A DNA stretch of 40,643 nt from an uncultured Lachnospiraceae bacterium. GTDB taxonomy: Bacteria > Bacillota > Clostridia > Lachnospirales > Lachnospiraceae. The DNA lies in the NCBI GenBank assembly GCA_902761665.1, contig CACWLA010000012.1:1-40643 (forward strand). Reading direction: 5' to 3'. The stretch's first letter is position 1. Every line of letters begins with the position of its first letter. The translations under genes were made by a program, and so were the position numbers. A model generated the notes under the pieces. It was not told the DNA's origin. It was given only the letters and a program-made list of their open reading frames with translations, and ran no database searches. Positions 28,046 to 35,605 of the stretch are shown here, piece by piece.

Positions 28046-28103
28046 CGCCGCGGAAAGTTGATCATGCAGCAGCTTTTCAAGCTAAGGAGAGGAAGGAGAA
28101 GTA

Positions 28104-28568
28104 ATGCACAAAACAAGAATTCAAGATCTTGTGATCGGCTTGGTCACGACCGCACTGGGCGTGTTCATGTGGGTGCAGACGGCAGAATTTTCGGATGAAT
28201 CCAAACAGTTCTCCCGTTTCGTTCTGGCGCTGTTCATTCTCATGAGCGTTCTTCTGTGCGTCATTTCGCTGATCAATGCAAAAAAACCGGCCGGCAAAGA
28301 GGTCACGATCAAGGAATTCAAGAATCCCCTGATCATGTTCGTCCTTGTTGTTGCCTATGCTTACTTAATGACGGTAATAGGCTTTTTCCCGGCGACTCTG
28401 CTGTTCATGCCTGCGGCGATGATCTTCATGGGATATAAACGCCCGCTTCCGATGATCTGTGTTACCGTTGGAATGAACCTTTTCATCTGGGTACTGTTCG
28501 TGTACTCGCTGAAGGTCAGCCTGCCCAAGGGAGGGGACTTCATGGAGTTCCTTCGTTTTCTGTATTAA
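28104..28568 (+). CDS. tctB: Tripartite tricarboxylate transporter, small membrane subunit TctB
   Basis: A 154-aa protein with four predicted transmembrane helices, the TctB fold (first helix LVIGLVTTALGVFMWVQTAEF, last helices MTVIGFFPATLLFMPAAMIFMGY and CVTVGMNLFIWVLFVYSLKV). It is the small integral subunit of a solute-binding-protein-dependent secondary transporter. AAGGAG precedes ATG 28104. tctA follows after 15 nt. Confidence 0.9.
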   Translation: MHKTRIQDLVIGLVTTALGVFMWVQTAEFSDESKQFSRFVLALFILMSVLLCVISLINAKKPAGKEVTIKEFKNPLIMFVLVVAYAYLMTVIGFFPATLLFMPAAMIFMGYKRPLPMICVTVGMNLFIWVLFVYSLKVSLPKGGDFMEFLRFLY

Positions 28569-28583
28569 GGAGGGAGGAAAGCT

Positions 28584-30119
28584 ATGTTTGAAAATATGCA
28601 AGGTGCATTGAACGAACTGTTCACCTGGTCCTCTGCTCTCGGTCTGTTAATCGGCGTTGTCGGCGACATGGTCATCGGCGCTCTGCCGGGTCTGTCTGCT
28701 ACCATGGGTATCGCTCTGCTGATCCCCGTCACCTACGGCATGCGCCCCTCAGCAGCCATCCTGATGCTGGCTGCCATCTACACTTCCGCAGTGTACGGCG
28801 GTTCCATTTCCGCCATTCTGATCCATACGCCCGGTACCCCGTCTTCAGCAGCGACTTGCCTTGACGGTTATCCGATGGCGCAGAAGGGACAGTCCCTGCA
28901 TGCGATCGGCATTTCGACGACTTCGTCCGTTATCGGCGGCGTCATCAGTGCTATCGCCCTGCTGCTCATTGCGCCGCCTCTGGCCCGCCTGTCCCTGAAC
29001 TTCGGTTCCACCGAATACTTCCTGATCGCCGTGTTCGGCCTGACCCTGATTGCGTCCCTTGCGGCCGACAACATGGTCAAGGGCCTGCTGGCCGGCTTCT
29101 TCGGTCTGACGGTCGGTCTGATCGGTCTGGCTGCCGACGGCTCCTCCCGCTATACCTTCGGTATTCCCGGCCTGCTGGGCGGCATCAACCTGATCCCGGC
29201 CATGATCGGTCTGTTCTCCATTTCCCAGGTCATGATCCAGGCAGATGAACGCGGCAAGGCGCCGGAAAAGAAAGAAGTTGCCAAGATCGCAGGCCGCTTC
29301 CTGCCGACCGGCAGGGAATTCGTCCGTCTGATCCCTCTGATCCTGGAATGCTCCGTGGTCGGCGTGTTCATCGGCATCCTGCCCGGCGCTGGCGGCGACA
29401 TCGCCTCCTGGGTCGGCCTTAACCTCGCGAAGAACCAGTCCAAGCACCCCGAACAGTTCGGTACCGGTATCGTGGAAGGTGTTGCTGCTCCCGAAGCCGC
29501 GAACAACGCGGTTACCGGCGGCGCCCTGATCCCGCTGCTTACCTTAGGTATCCCCGGCAGCTCCACTGCCGCCGTCCTGATGGGCGGCCTGACCATTCAC
29601 GGTCTGGCCCCGGGCTTCGAACTGTTCAGCAAATATGCGGACATCACCTACTGCGTCATCCTCGGCTTCCTGGCGGCGAACATCCTCATGGGCCTCGTCG
29701 GCTGGGCTGCAGGCCGTTATCTGACTCAGGTTTCCAAGGTCCCGATCCCGCTGCTGATCCCCTGCATCGCCGTGCTGTCTCTGTTAGGCTCCTATGCCTC
29801 GTCCCGCAACTTCGCGGACGTATGGATCGCGATCATCTTCGGCTTTATCGGCTTCGTATTCCGTAAGTACGGCGTCCCGACCGCACCTATCGTTCTGGCG
29901 CTGATCCTGGGACCGATGTCCGACAAATACATGTATCAGGGCACCCGTATCGCCATGAAGAACGATCTGACCTTCTGGCAGTACATTCCTACCCGTCCGC
30001 TCAGCATCGTTCTGATCATTCTGATCGTTCTGGCGCTTTTTGCCCCGCTGCTTTCGAAGGCGATCAGCAGCAACTATCAGAAGAAACACGGCAAGATCGA
30101 TGCCGCGGAAGACGACTGA
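28584..30119 (+). CDS. tctA: Tripartite tricarboxylate transporter, large membrane subunit TctA
   Basis: A 511-aa polytopic protein with about 11-12 hydrophobic segments. Family motifs: GALPGLSATMGIALLIPVTYGM near residue 30, HTPGTPSSAATCLDGYPMAQ near 75-95 and, in the second half, GILPGAGGDIASWVG and LGIPGSSTAAVLMGGL. It is the transport channel subunit, using an ion gradient. GGAGGGAGG is upstream of ATG 28584. Codon use is rich in CTG/CGT/GGT, as in highly expressed genes. Confidence 0.95.
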   Translation: MFENMQGALNELFTWSSALGLLIGVVGDMVIGALPGLSATMGIALLIPVTYGMRPSAAILMLAAIYTSAVYGGSISAILIHTPGTPSSAATCLDGYPMAQKGQSLHAIGISTTSSVIGGVISAIALLLIAPPLARLSLNFGSTEYFLIAVFGLTLIASLAADNMVKGLLAGFFGLTVGLIGLAADGSSRYTFGIPGLLGGINLIPAMIGLFSISQVMIQADERGKAPEKKEVAKIAGRFLPTGREFVRLIPLILECSVVGVFIGILPGAGGDIASWVGLNLAKNQSKHPEQFGTGIVEGVAAPEAANNAVTGGALIPLLTLGIPGSSTAAVLMGGLTIHGLAPGFELFSKYADITYCVILGFLAANILMGLVGWAAGRYLTQVSKVPIPLLIPCIAVLSLLGSYASSRNFADVWIAIIFGFIGFVFRKYGVPTAPIVLALILGPMSDKYMYQGTRIAMKNDLTFWQYIPTRPLSIVLIILIVLALFAPLLSKAISSNYQKKHGKIDAAEDD

Positions 30120-30150
30120 TCCCGCAGCAGAGGCTCCGGATCGAAAAAAC

Positions 30151-30178
30151 TTGCATTTTTGGGTGATAAGCGTATACT
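30151..30178 (+). promoter_or_regulatory. Predicted tctC promoter
   Basis: TTGCAT, a 16-nt spacer and TATACT. A GGGGA/TCCCC hairpin (30182-30193) stands at the expected 5' end of the message. A separate promoter would allow more binding protein than membrane subunits. Confidence 0.7.
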
Positions 30179-30236
30179 ATAGGGGAAAGTCCCCAAACGT
30201 GACAACCCATAAAAAATTTTTTTAGGAGGAAACAAA

Positions 30237-31304
30237 ATGAAGAAACTTGTTGCGATTCTTCTTTCGCTGGCCATGGTTCTCAGCCTTGCTGCCTGCGGTT
30301 CGAAGACTCCCGCCAGCACCGAAGCTCCCAAGCCCGGTGAAAGCACTGCAGCTCCCAAGGCTGAATGGCCTAAGGGCAACATCGACATCATCGTCCCGTT
30401 CAAGGCCGGCGGTGCCATGGACCTTTCTGCCCGTCTGACTGCTGACTACCTGAAGAAGTACCTTAACGTTGAAGTCACCGTTCAGAACGTTGAAGGCGGC
30501 GCAAACTGGGTCGGCTACAACCAGATCCTTGCGGCAAAAGGCGATGGCTACACCCTTGGCTTCGCGAACTATCCCGGCCAGGTCGGCGGCTATCTGGATC
30601 CTTCCAAGAAGAACACCGTCAGCTACCGTGACTTCACCAACATCGCGGACATCGTCCACGACCCGGGCATCATCGTTGTCAGAGAAGACAGCCCTTACAA
30701 GACCCTGCAGGATCTGCTTGATGCTGCCAAGGGCGGCAAGAAGCTGACCATCTCCACCGGCGGCGGCCCCGGCTCCGATGACGACGTGCTGATCCGTCAG
30801 ATCAACTCCAGACTGAAAATCGACACCCTGATCCCCGGCGGCAACGAGAACGACGGTGAAGCGAAGAACGCTCTGCTGAACAAGGAAGCCGATGCACAGG
30901 CCTGCAACGTCTCCAACTACTTCAAGACCTACGAATCCACCGGTCAGACCGACTCCATCCGCGTGCTGGCGATCTTCGATGCCAACAAGCAGGTCCTGAT
31001 GCCGAACGCCCCCCTGATCGACGACCTGAACATCGCCGAACTGAAGGGCCTCTACAGCTCCTCTGACCGTGGTCTGGTTGCCTGCAAGGCGCTGGATCCC
31101 GCTGTCCTGCAGATCATTGTCAACGCTCTGAAGCAGGCTCAGGCCGATCCTGACTTCCAGAAAGATGCTGCTGAGAAGGGCATGGGCATCAACATGCTGT
31201 TCGGTGATGACTTCAACAAGTTCATCGACGGCGTTGAAAGCACCCTGATCGAACTGGCTCCGCAGATCGGCTGGGATGTCGATGCTTCGAAGTACGGCAA
31301 ATAA
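30237..31304 (+). CDS. tctC: Tripartite tricarboxylate transporter substrate-binding lipoprotein TctC
   Basis: A 355-aa Bug/TctC-type binding protein. It has a lipoprotein signal peptide (MKKLVAILLSLAMVLSL, lipobox LAAC with Cys near 20), then a Pro/Ser/Ala-rich spacer. The mature domain starts IDIIVPFKAGGAMDLSAR, the usual beta1 ligand loop; the second ligand loop is TISTGGGPGSDDD. It should be membrane-anchored on the outer face and hand a carboxylate to TctBA. Strong AGGAGG and low-bias codons suggest high expression. The ligand is not predictable. Confidence 0.93.
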   Translation: MKKLVAILLSLAMVLSLAACGSKTPASTEAPKPGESTAAPKAEWPKGNIDIIVPFKAGGAMDLSARLTADYLKKYLNVEVTVQNVEGGANWVGYNQILAAKGDGYTLGFANYPGQVGGYLDPSKKNTVSYRDFTNIADIVHDPGIIVVREDSPYKTLQDLLDAAKGGKKLTISTGGGPGSDDDVLIRQINSRLKIDTLIPGGNENDGEAKNALLNKEADAQACNVSNYFKTYESTGQTDSIRVLAIFDANKQVLMPNAPLIDDLNIAELKGLYSSSDRGLVACKALDPAVLQIIVNALKQAQADPDFQKDAAEKGMGINMLFGDDFNKFIDGVESTLIELAPQIGWDVDASKYGK

Positions 31305-31339
31305 TTAATGCAGAGATCCTCTTATGAGGAAATGCAGAA

Positions 31340-31367
31340 AGCCCCCGGCTCCGCGCCGGGGGTTTTT
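31340..31367 (+). terminator. Terminator after tctC
   Basis: GCCCCCGGC / GCCGGGGG stem with a short loop is followed by TTTTT. Confidence 0.93.
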
Positions 31368-31475
31368 GAAAATTCATCTGTTTTTAATCTGATCGAAAAG
31401 ACCCGTTAAGCTTCGGGCGCTATGCTTGCCTCAACAAAAAACAAACGGGCCGCCGGCCCGGGGAAGGAAATCAGA

Positions 31476-32000
31476 ATGGAATACTTTGAAAAAGTTGAGA
31501 AACTGGTACAGAAGGCAGGCGTCAGCTACGAGGAGGCCAAAGCGGCGCTCGACGCTTCGAACGGGGATCTCTTAGACGCGATGATCATGCTGGAGCGCGC
31601 CGGCAAGACGGCAGGCCCGCAAAAGAGCACATATTCGACCCGCTACGAAGATCAGACCCAGTACGTTTCGGTCACGGAACGGATCGAACAGGGAAGCGAA
31701 GCGGAAGGCGACAGCGCCGGAGAGAAGATCAAGGAAGTGCTCGGCAAGATCTGGCACGTCCTCTCCCGGAACTTCCTCGCGATCTGCCGGAACGGTGAGA
31801 CACTGGTCAAGATCCCGCTGTGGGTCGCGCTGATCATCCTGTTTGCGTCCTGGTTCACCGTCCTCGTCCTGGTGGTCGTTTCGCTGTTCTTCGGCTGCCG
31901 CTACCGCTTCGTAGGTGAAGCCGACATGCAGGCCGCGAACGATATCATGGATAAGGCGGCGAACGCAGCGGATAAAGCGAAGGAAGAGTTTAAGAAATAA
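31476..32000 (+). CDS. UBA-like/DUF4342 membrane protein
   Basis: A 174-aa protein. Residues 1-42 resemble a UBA/TS-N helix bundle (VEKLVQKAGVSYEEAKAALDASNGDLLDAMIML). A linker is followed by DUF4342-like GKIWHVLSRNFLAICRNGETLVKIPLWVALI, one strong transmembrane helix (about 118-142), then a short helical tail. ATG 31476 after GGAAGGAAA is preferred to an open frame from 31422. It is 18 nt upstream of a two-component system and probably co-transcribed. Function unknown. Confidence 0.75.
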   Translation: MEYFEKVEKLVQKAGVSYEEAKAALDASNGDLLDAMIMLERAGKTAGPQKSTYSTRYEDQTQYVSVTERIEQGSEAEGDSAGEKIKEVLGKIWHVLSRNFLAICRNGETLVKIPLWVALIILFASWFTVLVLVVVSLFFGCRYRFVGEADMQAANDIMDKAANAADKAKEEFKK

Positions 32001-32018
32001 TTTTTTATCGGAGGGGCT

Positions 32019-32714
32019 ATGGCAGCGAAGATCCTGATCGTGGAAGATGAAGAAAAGCTGGCCCGCTTTACGGAGCTGGAGCTTCAGCATGAAAACTATG
32101 AGGTCCGGAAGGCCTTTGACGGCCGCACCGCGCTCGAAGAAGCGCTGAAAAACGACTACGATCTGATCCTGCTGGATATCATGCTGCCGGGCCTTTCCGG
32201 CATGGAGGTGCTGCGGCGCCTCCGCCAGGAGAAAAACACGCCGGTCATCCTGCTCACGGCCCGCGATTCCGTCATGGACAAGGTAGCCGGGCTGGACGCC
32301 GGCGCGGTGGATTACATCACCAAGCCGTTCGCGATTGAAGAGCTGCTCGCGCGGATCAGGGTCGCCCTGAAATTCCGGAGCCCGGGCGCCGAAAAGACGG
32401 CTGCCGCCGAAGAAGGCGTACTCAGCTGGAAATCCCTGCGTCTTGACGACGTGCGGAAGACCGTCGACTGGGGCGGGCAGCGCATTACCCTCACGAACCG
32501 CGAGTTCCTGATGCTGAAAACGCTCCTGGAAAACCGCGACATCGTGCTTTCCCGCGAAACGCTCCTGGACCGCGTCTGCGGCTACGACTACGTGGGCGAG
32601 ACCAATATCGTGGACGTGTACGTGCGGCACCTCAGAGCGAAGATCGACGAGGTATACGGCGTCAGAATGCTGGAAACCGTGAGAGGAGCAGGCTATGTCA
32701 TCCGGTCAGAATAA
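32019..32714 (+). CDS. OmpR/PhoB-family response regulator
   Basis: A 231-aa regulator. Its receiver domain has the acidic pair ED at 9-10, phospho-acceptor Asp53 (LILLDIMLPG), Thr in LLTARD and Lys in ITKPF. The winged-helix DNA-binding domain spans about residues 135-231 (LTNREFLMLKTLLENRDIVLSRETLLDRVCGYD, NIVDVYVRHLRAKID). GGAGG precedes ATG 32019. It overlaps the histidine kinase gene by 20 nt. Targets unknown; envelope stress or antimicrobial response is common for this class. Confidence 0.95.
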   Translation: MAAKILIVEDEEKLARFTELELQHENYEVRKAFDGRTALEEALKNDYDLILLDIMLPGLSGMEVLRRLRQEKNTPVILLTARDSVMDKVAGLDAGAVDYITKPFAIEELLARIRVALKFRSPGAEKTAAAEEGVLSWKSLRLDDVRKTVDWGGQRITLTNREFLMLKTLLENRDIVLSRETLLDRVCGYDYVGETNIVDVYVRHLRAKIDEVYGVRMLETVRGAGYVIRSE

Positions 32715-33948
32715 CTCGCAGGAGCGGCGGATGAGCTCCATCAACCGGCGCCTTGTGGGGGAGTGGCTGGGTGACCGTCTGGGAAGACTGTTTCTTTCCG
32801 TACTGCTCCTTCTGCTGCTTGTTCCGGCGGCTTATCTGGGCGTACGTGAAGCCGCGCAGTTCGGCGGCATCGCCCGGAAAACGGAGCGGGACTTTACCGT
32901 TGTGCGGGACGAAGGCGGCAAGGCGAAGGAACTGACCTACCGCGCGGTGACGAAGGACGGGCAGGAACTGGTGCTGAACGTCCTGCCGGAACTGAAGACC
33001 TGGCTCGCCGTCTGCGGCTTCATCTTCCTGCTGCGGCTCCTCTGGCTCTTTACCCTGTCCCTTCCGGCGGAGCGGCGGCGCACCGCGGAGATCCTGGCGC
33101 CGCTCAGGGAACTTGCGGTAAAGGCGGACGAACTGTCCCGCCTGGAATTCAGCGAGGACAAATATCAGCTGCTCGAGGACGCAATCACGCAGCTGGACGC
33201 AGGCGGGAACCTTTCCCTCCGGGACAGCGAGCTCGTAGGCATCGAAGCCGCGATCAACAACCTGCTGACCCGCATCCGGGAGAGCAACCGCCAGCAAGCC
33301 CGCTTCGTCAACGATGCCTCGCACGAGCTGCGCACGCCCATCGCCGTGATCGGCGGCTACGCGGACATGCTGGAACGCTGGGGCAAGGATGACGAGAAGG
33401 TCCTGAACGAATCCATCGCGGCGATCCGGACCGAAACGGCGCGCATGAAGCATCTGGTGGAGCAGCTCCTGTTCCTCGCCCGCGGCGACAGCGGCAAAAC
33501 GCAGCTGCAGCTCGAGGAGATCGATGCCGGCGCCCTGCTGAAGGAAGCCTACGAAGAGTCGGTCATGATCGATGAAGACCACGTCTACCGGCTGCGGGAA
33601 AGCGGCGAAGCGCTGCCCGTGCAGGCGGATCAGGGGCTCCTTAAGCAGGCCGTGCGCATCCTCCTTGACAACGCAGCGAAGTATACGGCAAAGGGTGACG
33701 AGATCATCTTAAGCTGCGGCCGGCAGGAGGGGCACGTCTATCTGCAGGTGCAGGACACCGGGATCGGCATGGCCGAGGCGGACGTGGAGCACATGTTTGA
33801 GCGCTTCTACCGCGCCGACGAAGCCAGAAGTTTCGAAGGGACCGGCCTTGGCCTCTCGATTGCGAAGTGGATCGTCGACAAGCACGGCGGCCATTTCGAG
33901 ATCGTTTCCCGCGAAGAACTCGGCACCCGCATCCGGATCGTGCTGTAG
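32695..33948 (+). CDS. Sensor histidine kinase
   Basis: A 417-aa membrane kinase. Transmembrane helices are at about 32-50 and 102-122 with a short extracytoplasmic loop, then a linker. The H box is NDASHELRTPIAVIGGY with phospho-His at about residue 210. The ATPase part has N box LLDNAAKYT, G1 DTGIGM, F box FERFYRADEA and G2 GTGLGLSIA. The start overlaps the regulator gene; GAGAGGAG is upstream of ATG 32695, with a second ATG at 32731 possible. Partner of the preceding regulator. Confidence 0.95.
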   Translation: MSSGQNNSQERRMSSINRRLVGEWLGDRLGRLFLSVLLLLLLVPAAYLGVREAAQFGGIARKTERDFTVVRDEGGKAKELTYRAVTKDGQELVLNVLPELKTWLAVCGFIFLLRLLWLFTLSLPAERRRTAEILAPLRELAVKADELSRLEFSEDKYQLLEDAITQLDAGGNLSLRDSELVGIEAAINNLLTRIRESNRQQARFVNDASHELRTPIAVIGGYADMLERWGKDDEKVLNESIAAIRTETARMKHLVEQLLFLARGDSGKTQLQLEEIDAGALLKEAYEESVMIDEDHVYRLRESGEALPVQADQGLLKQAVRILLDNAAKYTAKGDEIILSCGRQEGHVYLQVQDTGIGMAEADVEHMFERFYRADEARSFEGTGLGLSIAKWIVDKHGGHFEIVSREELGTRIRIVL

Positions 33949-34005
33949 GTGCAGCGCAGGGCCGCGGCTCCGGAAAGATAACGCCTCCGCGCAGCAAAAA
34001 ATGAT

Positions 34006-34034
34006 TTGACAGATGTGGAAGCGTATTGTATAAT
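34006..34034 (+). promoter_or_regulatory. tRNA-Ser promoter
   Basis: TTGACA, a 17-nt spacer and TATAAT, a perfect consensus promoter with its predicted start about 45 nt upstream of the tRNA. Confidence 0.9.
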
Positions 34035-34085
34035 CACGGTTGCGCACATAAAATGCGATGTGCGCCTCATAAGAAATAAGCATTC

Positions 34086-34174
34086 GGAGAAGTACTCAAG
34101 AGGCCGAAGAGGCGCCCCTGCTAAGGGTGTAGGTCGGGTGAACCGGCGCGAGGGTTCAAATCCCTCCTTCTCCG
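34086..34174 (+). tRNA. tRNA-Ser (anticodon GCT)
   Basis: An 89-nt class II tRNA. Acceptor GGAGAAG/CTTCTCC, anticodon loop reading CTGCTAA, a long variable arm (TAGGTCGGGTGAACCGGC region) and T arm GAGGG-TTCAAAT-CCCTC. CCA is not encoded. Its 3' end is the likely attachment site of the mobile element that follows, because the integrase gene ends 111 bp downstream, facing it. The other att copy is not in the window. Confidence 0.93.
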
Positions 34175-34185
34175 CGCAGTGGAGG

Positions 34186-34225
34186 GCCTCGAATACGTTG
34201 ATATATCAGCGTATTCGAGGCTTTT
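34186..34225 (+). terminator. Terminator of tRNA-Ser (36-nt palindrome)
   Basis: GCCTCGAATACG-T-TGATA / TATCA-G-CGTATTCGAGGC is an 18-bp palindrome with a single T-G wobble, followed by TTTTC. It starts 12 nt after the tRNA. Confidence 0.8.
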
Positions 34226-34228
34226 CAA

Positions 34229-34273
34229 ATGAGCACAAAAAGCTTGCACAGACTTGCACAGTTTTGTGCTCAT
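34229..34273. repeat. Inverted repeat and tandem CTTGCACAG between tRNA-Ser and integrase
   Basis: ATGAGCACAAAA / TTTTGTGCTCAT (12 bp, perfect) encloses two copies of CTTGCACAG at 34243 and 34253. It could end integrase transcription or hold integrase-binding sites near the att core. Confidence 0.55.
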
Positions 34274-34285
34274 TTTATTTTGAGG

Positions 34286-35605
34286 TCAAAGAGCGAGCAA
34301 ATGGTTCAGTTTTTCGACGATTTCGCTGTCGCGTGTTGTCGAATAAGTGTAGTTGTTCAGCGTTGTCTGCAGTTGTTTGTGCCCTGCCTGCTGCCTTACG
34401 AAATCCGGATCGATTCCGTTATTGAGCAGCATGGAAATGTAGGTCTTCCTCAGTTTGTGGGGAGAGCGCCGCTCTATTCCCAGTTCGTCACACATCCGGT
34501 AGAGCTTCATCTGGATGTTGTTCTGCGTAGCCGTCTCAAACAGCCGTTCCCGGAAAATACCCTTTTTGAAAAGGATGACCTTGACCTTTTTGACCAGATC
34601 GAAGACTTCATCCGAGCCGAGAAGGTCACGGGGCGGCGCCCCTTTCTTCAGAGTGTCTTCCACCTGAAACGACCGGCTTGCCCAGGTCCCGTCCTTTTTC
34701 AGTTCATCCCTGACACACAGGGAACTGTGGATATGGATCCGGTTGGTGCTGCTGTCAAAGTCACTGAAGGACAGCGCCAGGCATTCTCCGATCCGGAGGC
34801 CGAGCAGGCGGATCAGCGGGATCGCCAGATAGTTCTCGTCCTGCGTTTCCTGTGCTTTCTGATAGCTCAGCTTCATCAGTTTCTCCACTTCGTCCGGATA
34901 GAAGATCTGGGTCGAAGCAGGTGCCTTGTTGACCGGCTTATAGAGCGTTCGGTCCAGCCGGACCTCCCGGGCGATGTTTTTGGTCAGCTTTTCGCAGTCC
35001 ACCAGATAATCCAGGACCTGCCGCAGGATACTGAAGATGTTCGTGGCCCTTTTGTAGGTCATTTCATGCTTCCGGATCATTTCGCATTCCCACTTTTTCA
35101 GCGTCGCACGCGTAAGCTCCGTGACAGGGGTGTCAAGGATCTTTTTCGAGAGCGGCTCGTCCAGATAAAAACGCTTGAAATCCGTATCCTGGCGGTGGAC
35201 CGAATTAGCCTTTCCCGCAGTGGCGACGCGGTAGCGCAGCCATTCGGGGTAAACCCTCCGGAGCGTCAGGGCCTTTTTCTTCTTCGGTGTGACGAAATAG
35301 AAATCATACAGCTTTTGATAGATATCCTCCTTGGTCTGTCCGGCGACCCTTTTCAGTTTGCCGGTGCCGGGATCGCGGACGTTGGTGAACCAGCGTCCGT
35401 CTTTTCCCATGCCTTTGGAAATGGCGTGGTCATGGATCTTGTCCACTTTTTCTTTCATTACCATCGTGATATAACGGCGGTACTCATTCGGGTCGATTAT
35501 ACCACAACTTTTCAGAGAGGAAAGCGGTTCTTCCGTCAGGCCGGGATCATACAGGAATGAAATCGTCTTTTCAGGAAGCGTTTCGGGATACATCAACGCA
35601 GTCAT
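34286..35605 (-). CDS. int: Tyrosine recombinase (integrase) of the tRNA-Ser element
   Basis: A 439-aa site-specific recombinase. It has an N-terminal arm-binding part, a SAM-like core-binding domain (about 105-225) and a catalytic domain. Catalytic residues seen: Arg271 (LLGLRIGECLAL), His383 and Arg386 (HKLRKTY), His409 (AGHKQLQTT) and Tyr419 (NNYTYS). It should integrate and excise the element at the tRNA-Ser 3' end. The start overlaps the relaxase stop by ATGA and uses GGAGG 8 nt upstream, so it is the last gene of the mobilization operon and not separately controlled. Confidence 0.95.
   Translation of the reverse strand: MTALMYPETLPEKTISFLYDPGLTEEPLSSLKSCGIIDPNEYRRYITMVMKEKVDKIHDHAISKGMGKDGRWFTNVRDPGTGKLKRVAGQTKEDIYQKLYDFYFVTPKKKKALTLRRVYPEWLRYRVATAGKANSVHRQDTDFKRFYLDEPLSKKILDTPVTELTRATLKKWECEMIRKHEMTYKRATNIFSILRQVLDYLVDCEKLTKNIAREVRLDRTLYKPVNKAPASTQIFYPDEVEKLMKLSYQKAQETQDENYLAIPLIRLLGLRIGECLALSFSDFDSSTNRIHIHSSLCVRDELKKDGTWASRSFQVEDTLKKGAPPRDLLGSDEVFDLVKKVKVILFKKGIFRERLFETATQNNIQMKLYRMCDELGIERRSPHKLRKTYISMLLNNGIDPDFVRQQAGHKQLQTTLNNYTYSTTRDSEIVEKLNHLLAL

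Larger units (their letters stand above)
27793..28103. other. Intergenic region with the tct promoter and leader
   Basis: It holds the start region of the leftward YcxB-like gene, the promoter at 27939-27967 and a 130-nt leader with a terminator-like hairpin at 28014-28045. No gene is seen. Confidence 0.7.

Noticed and set aside
34229-35560. A 443-codon frame opposite the integrase
   Set aside because: The reverse strand encodes a complete integrase with all catalytic residues; the plus frame begins inside an inverted repeat and has no RBS.
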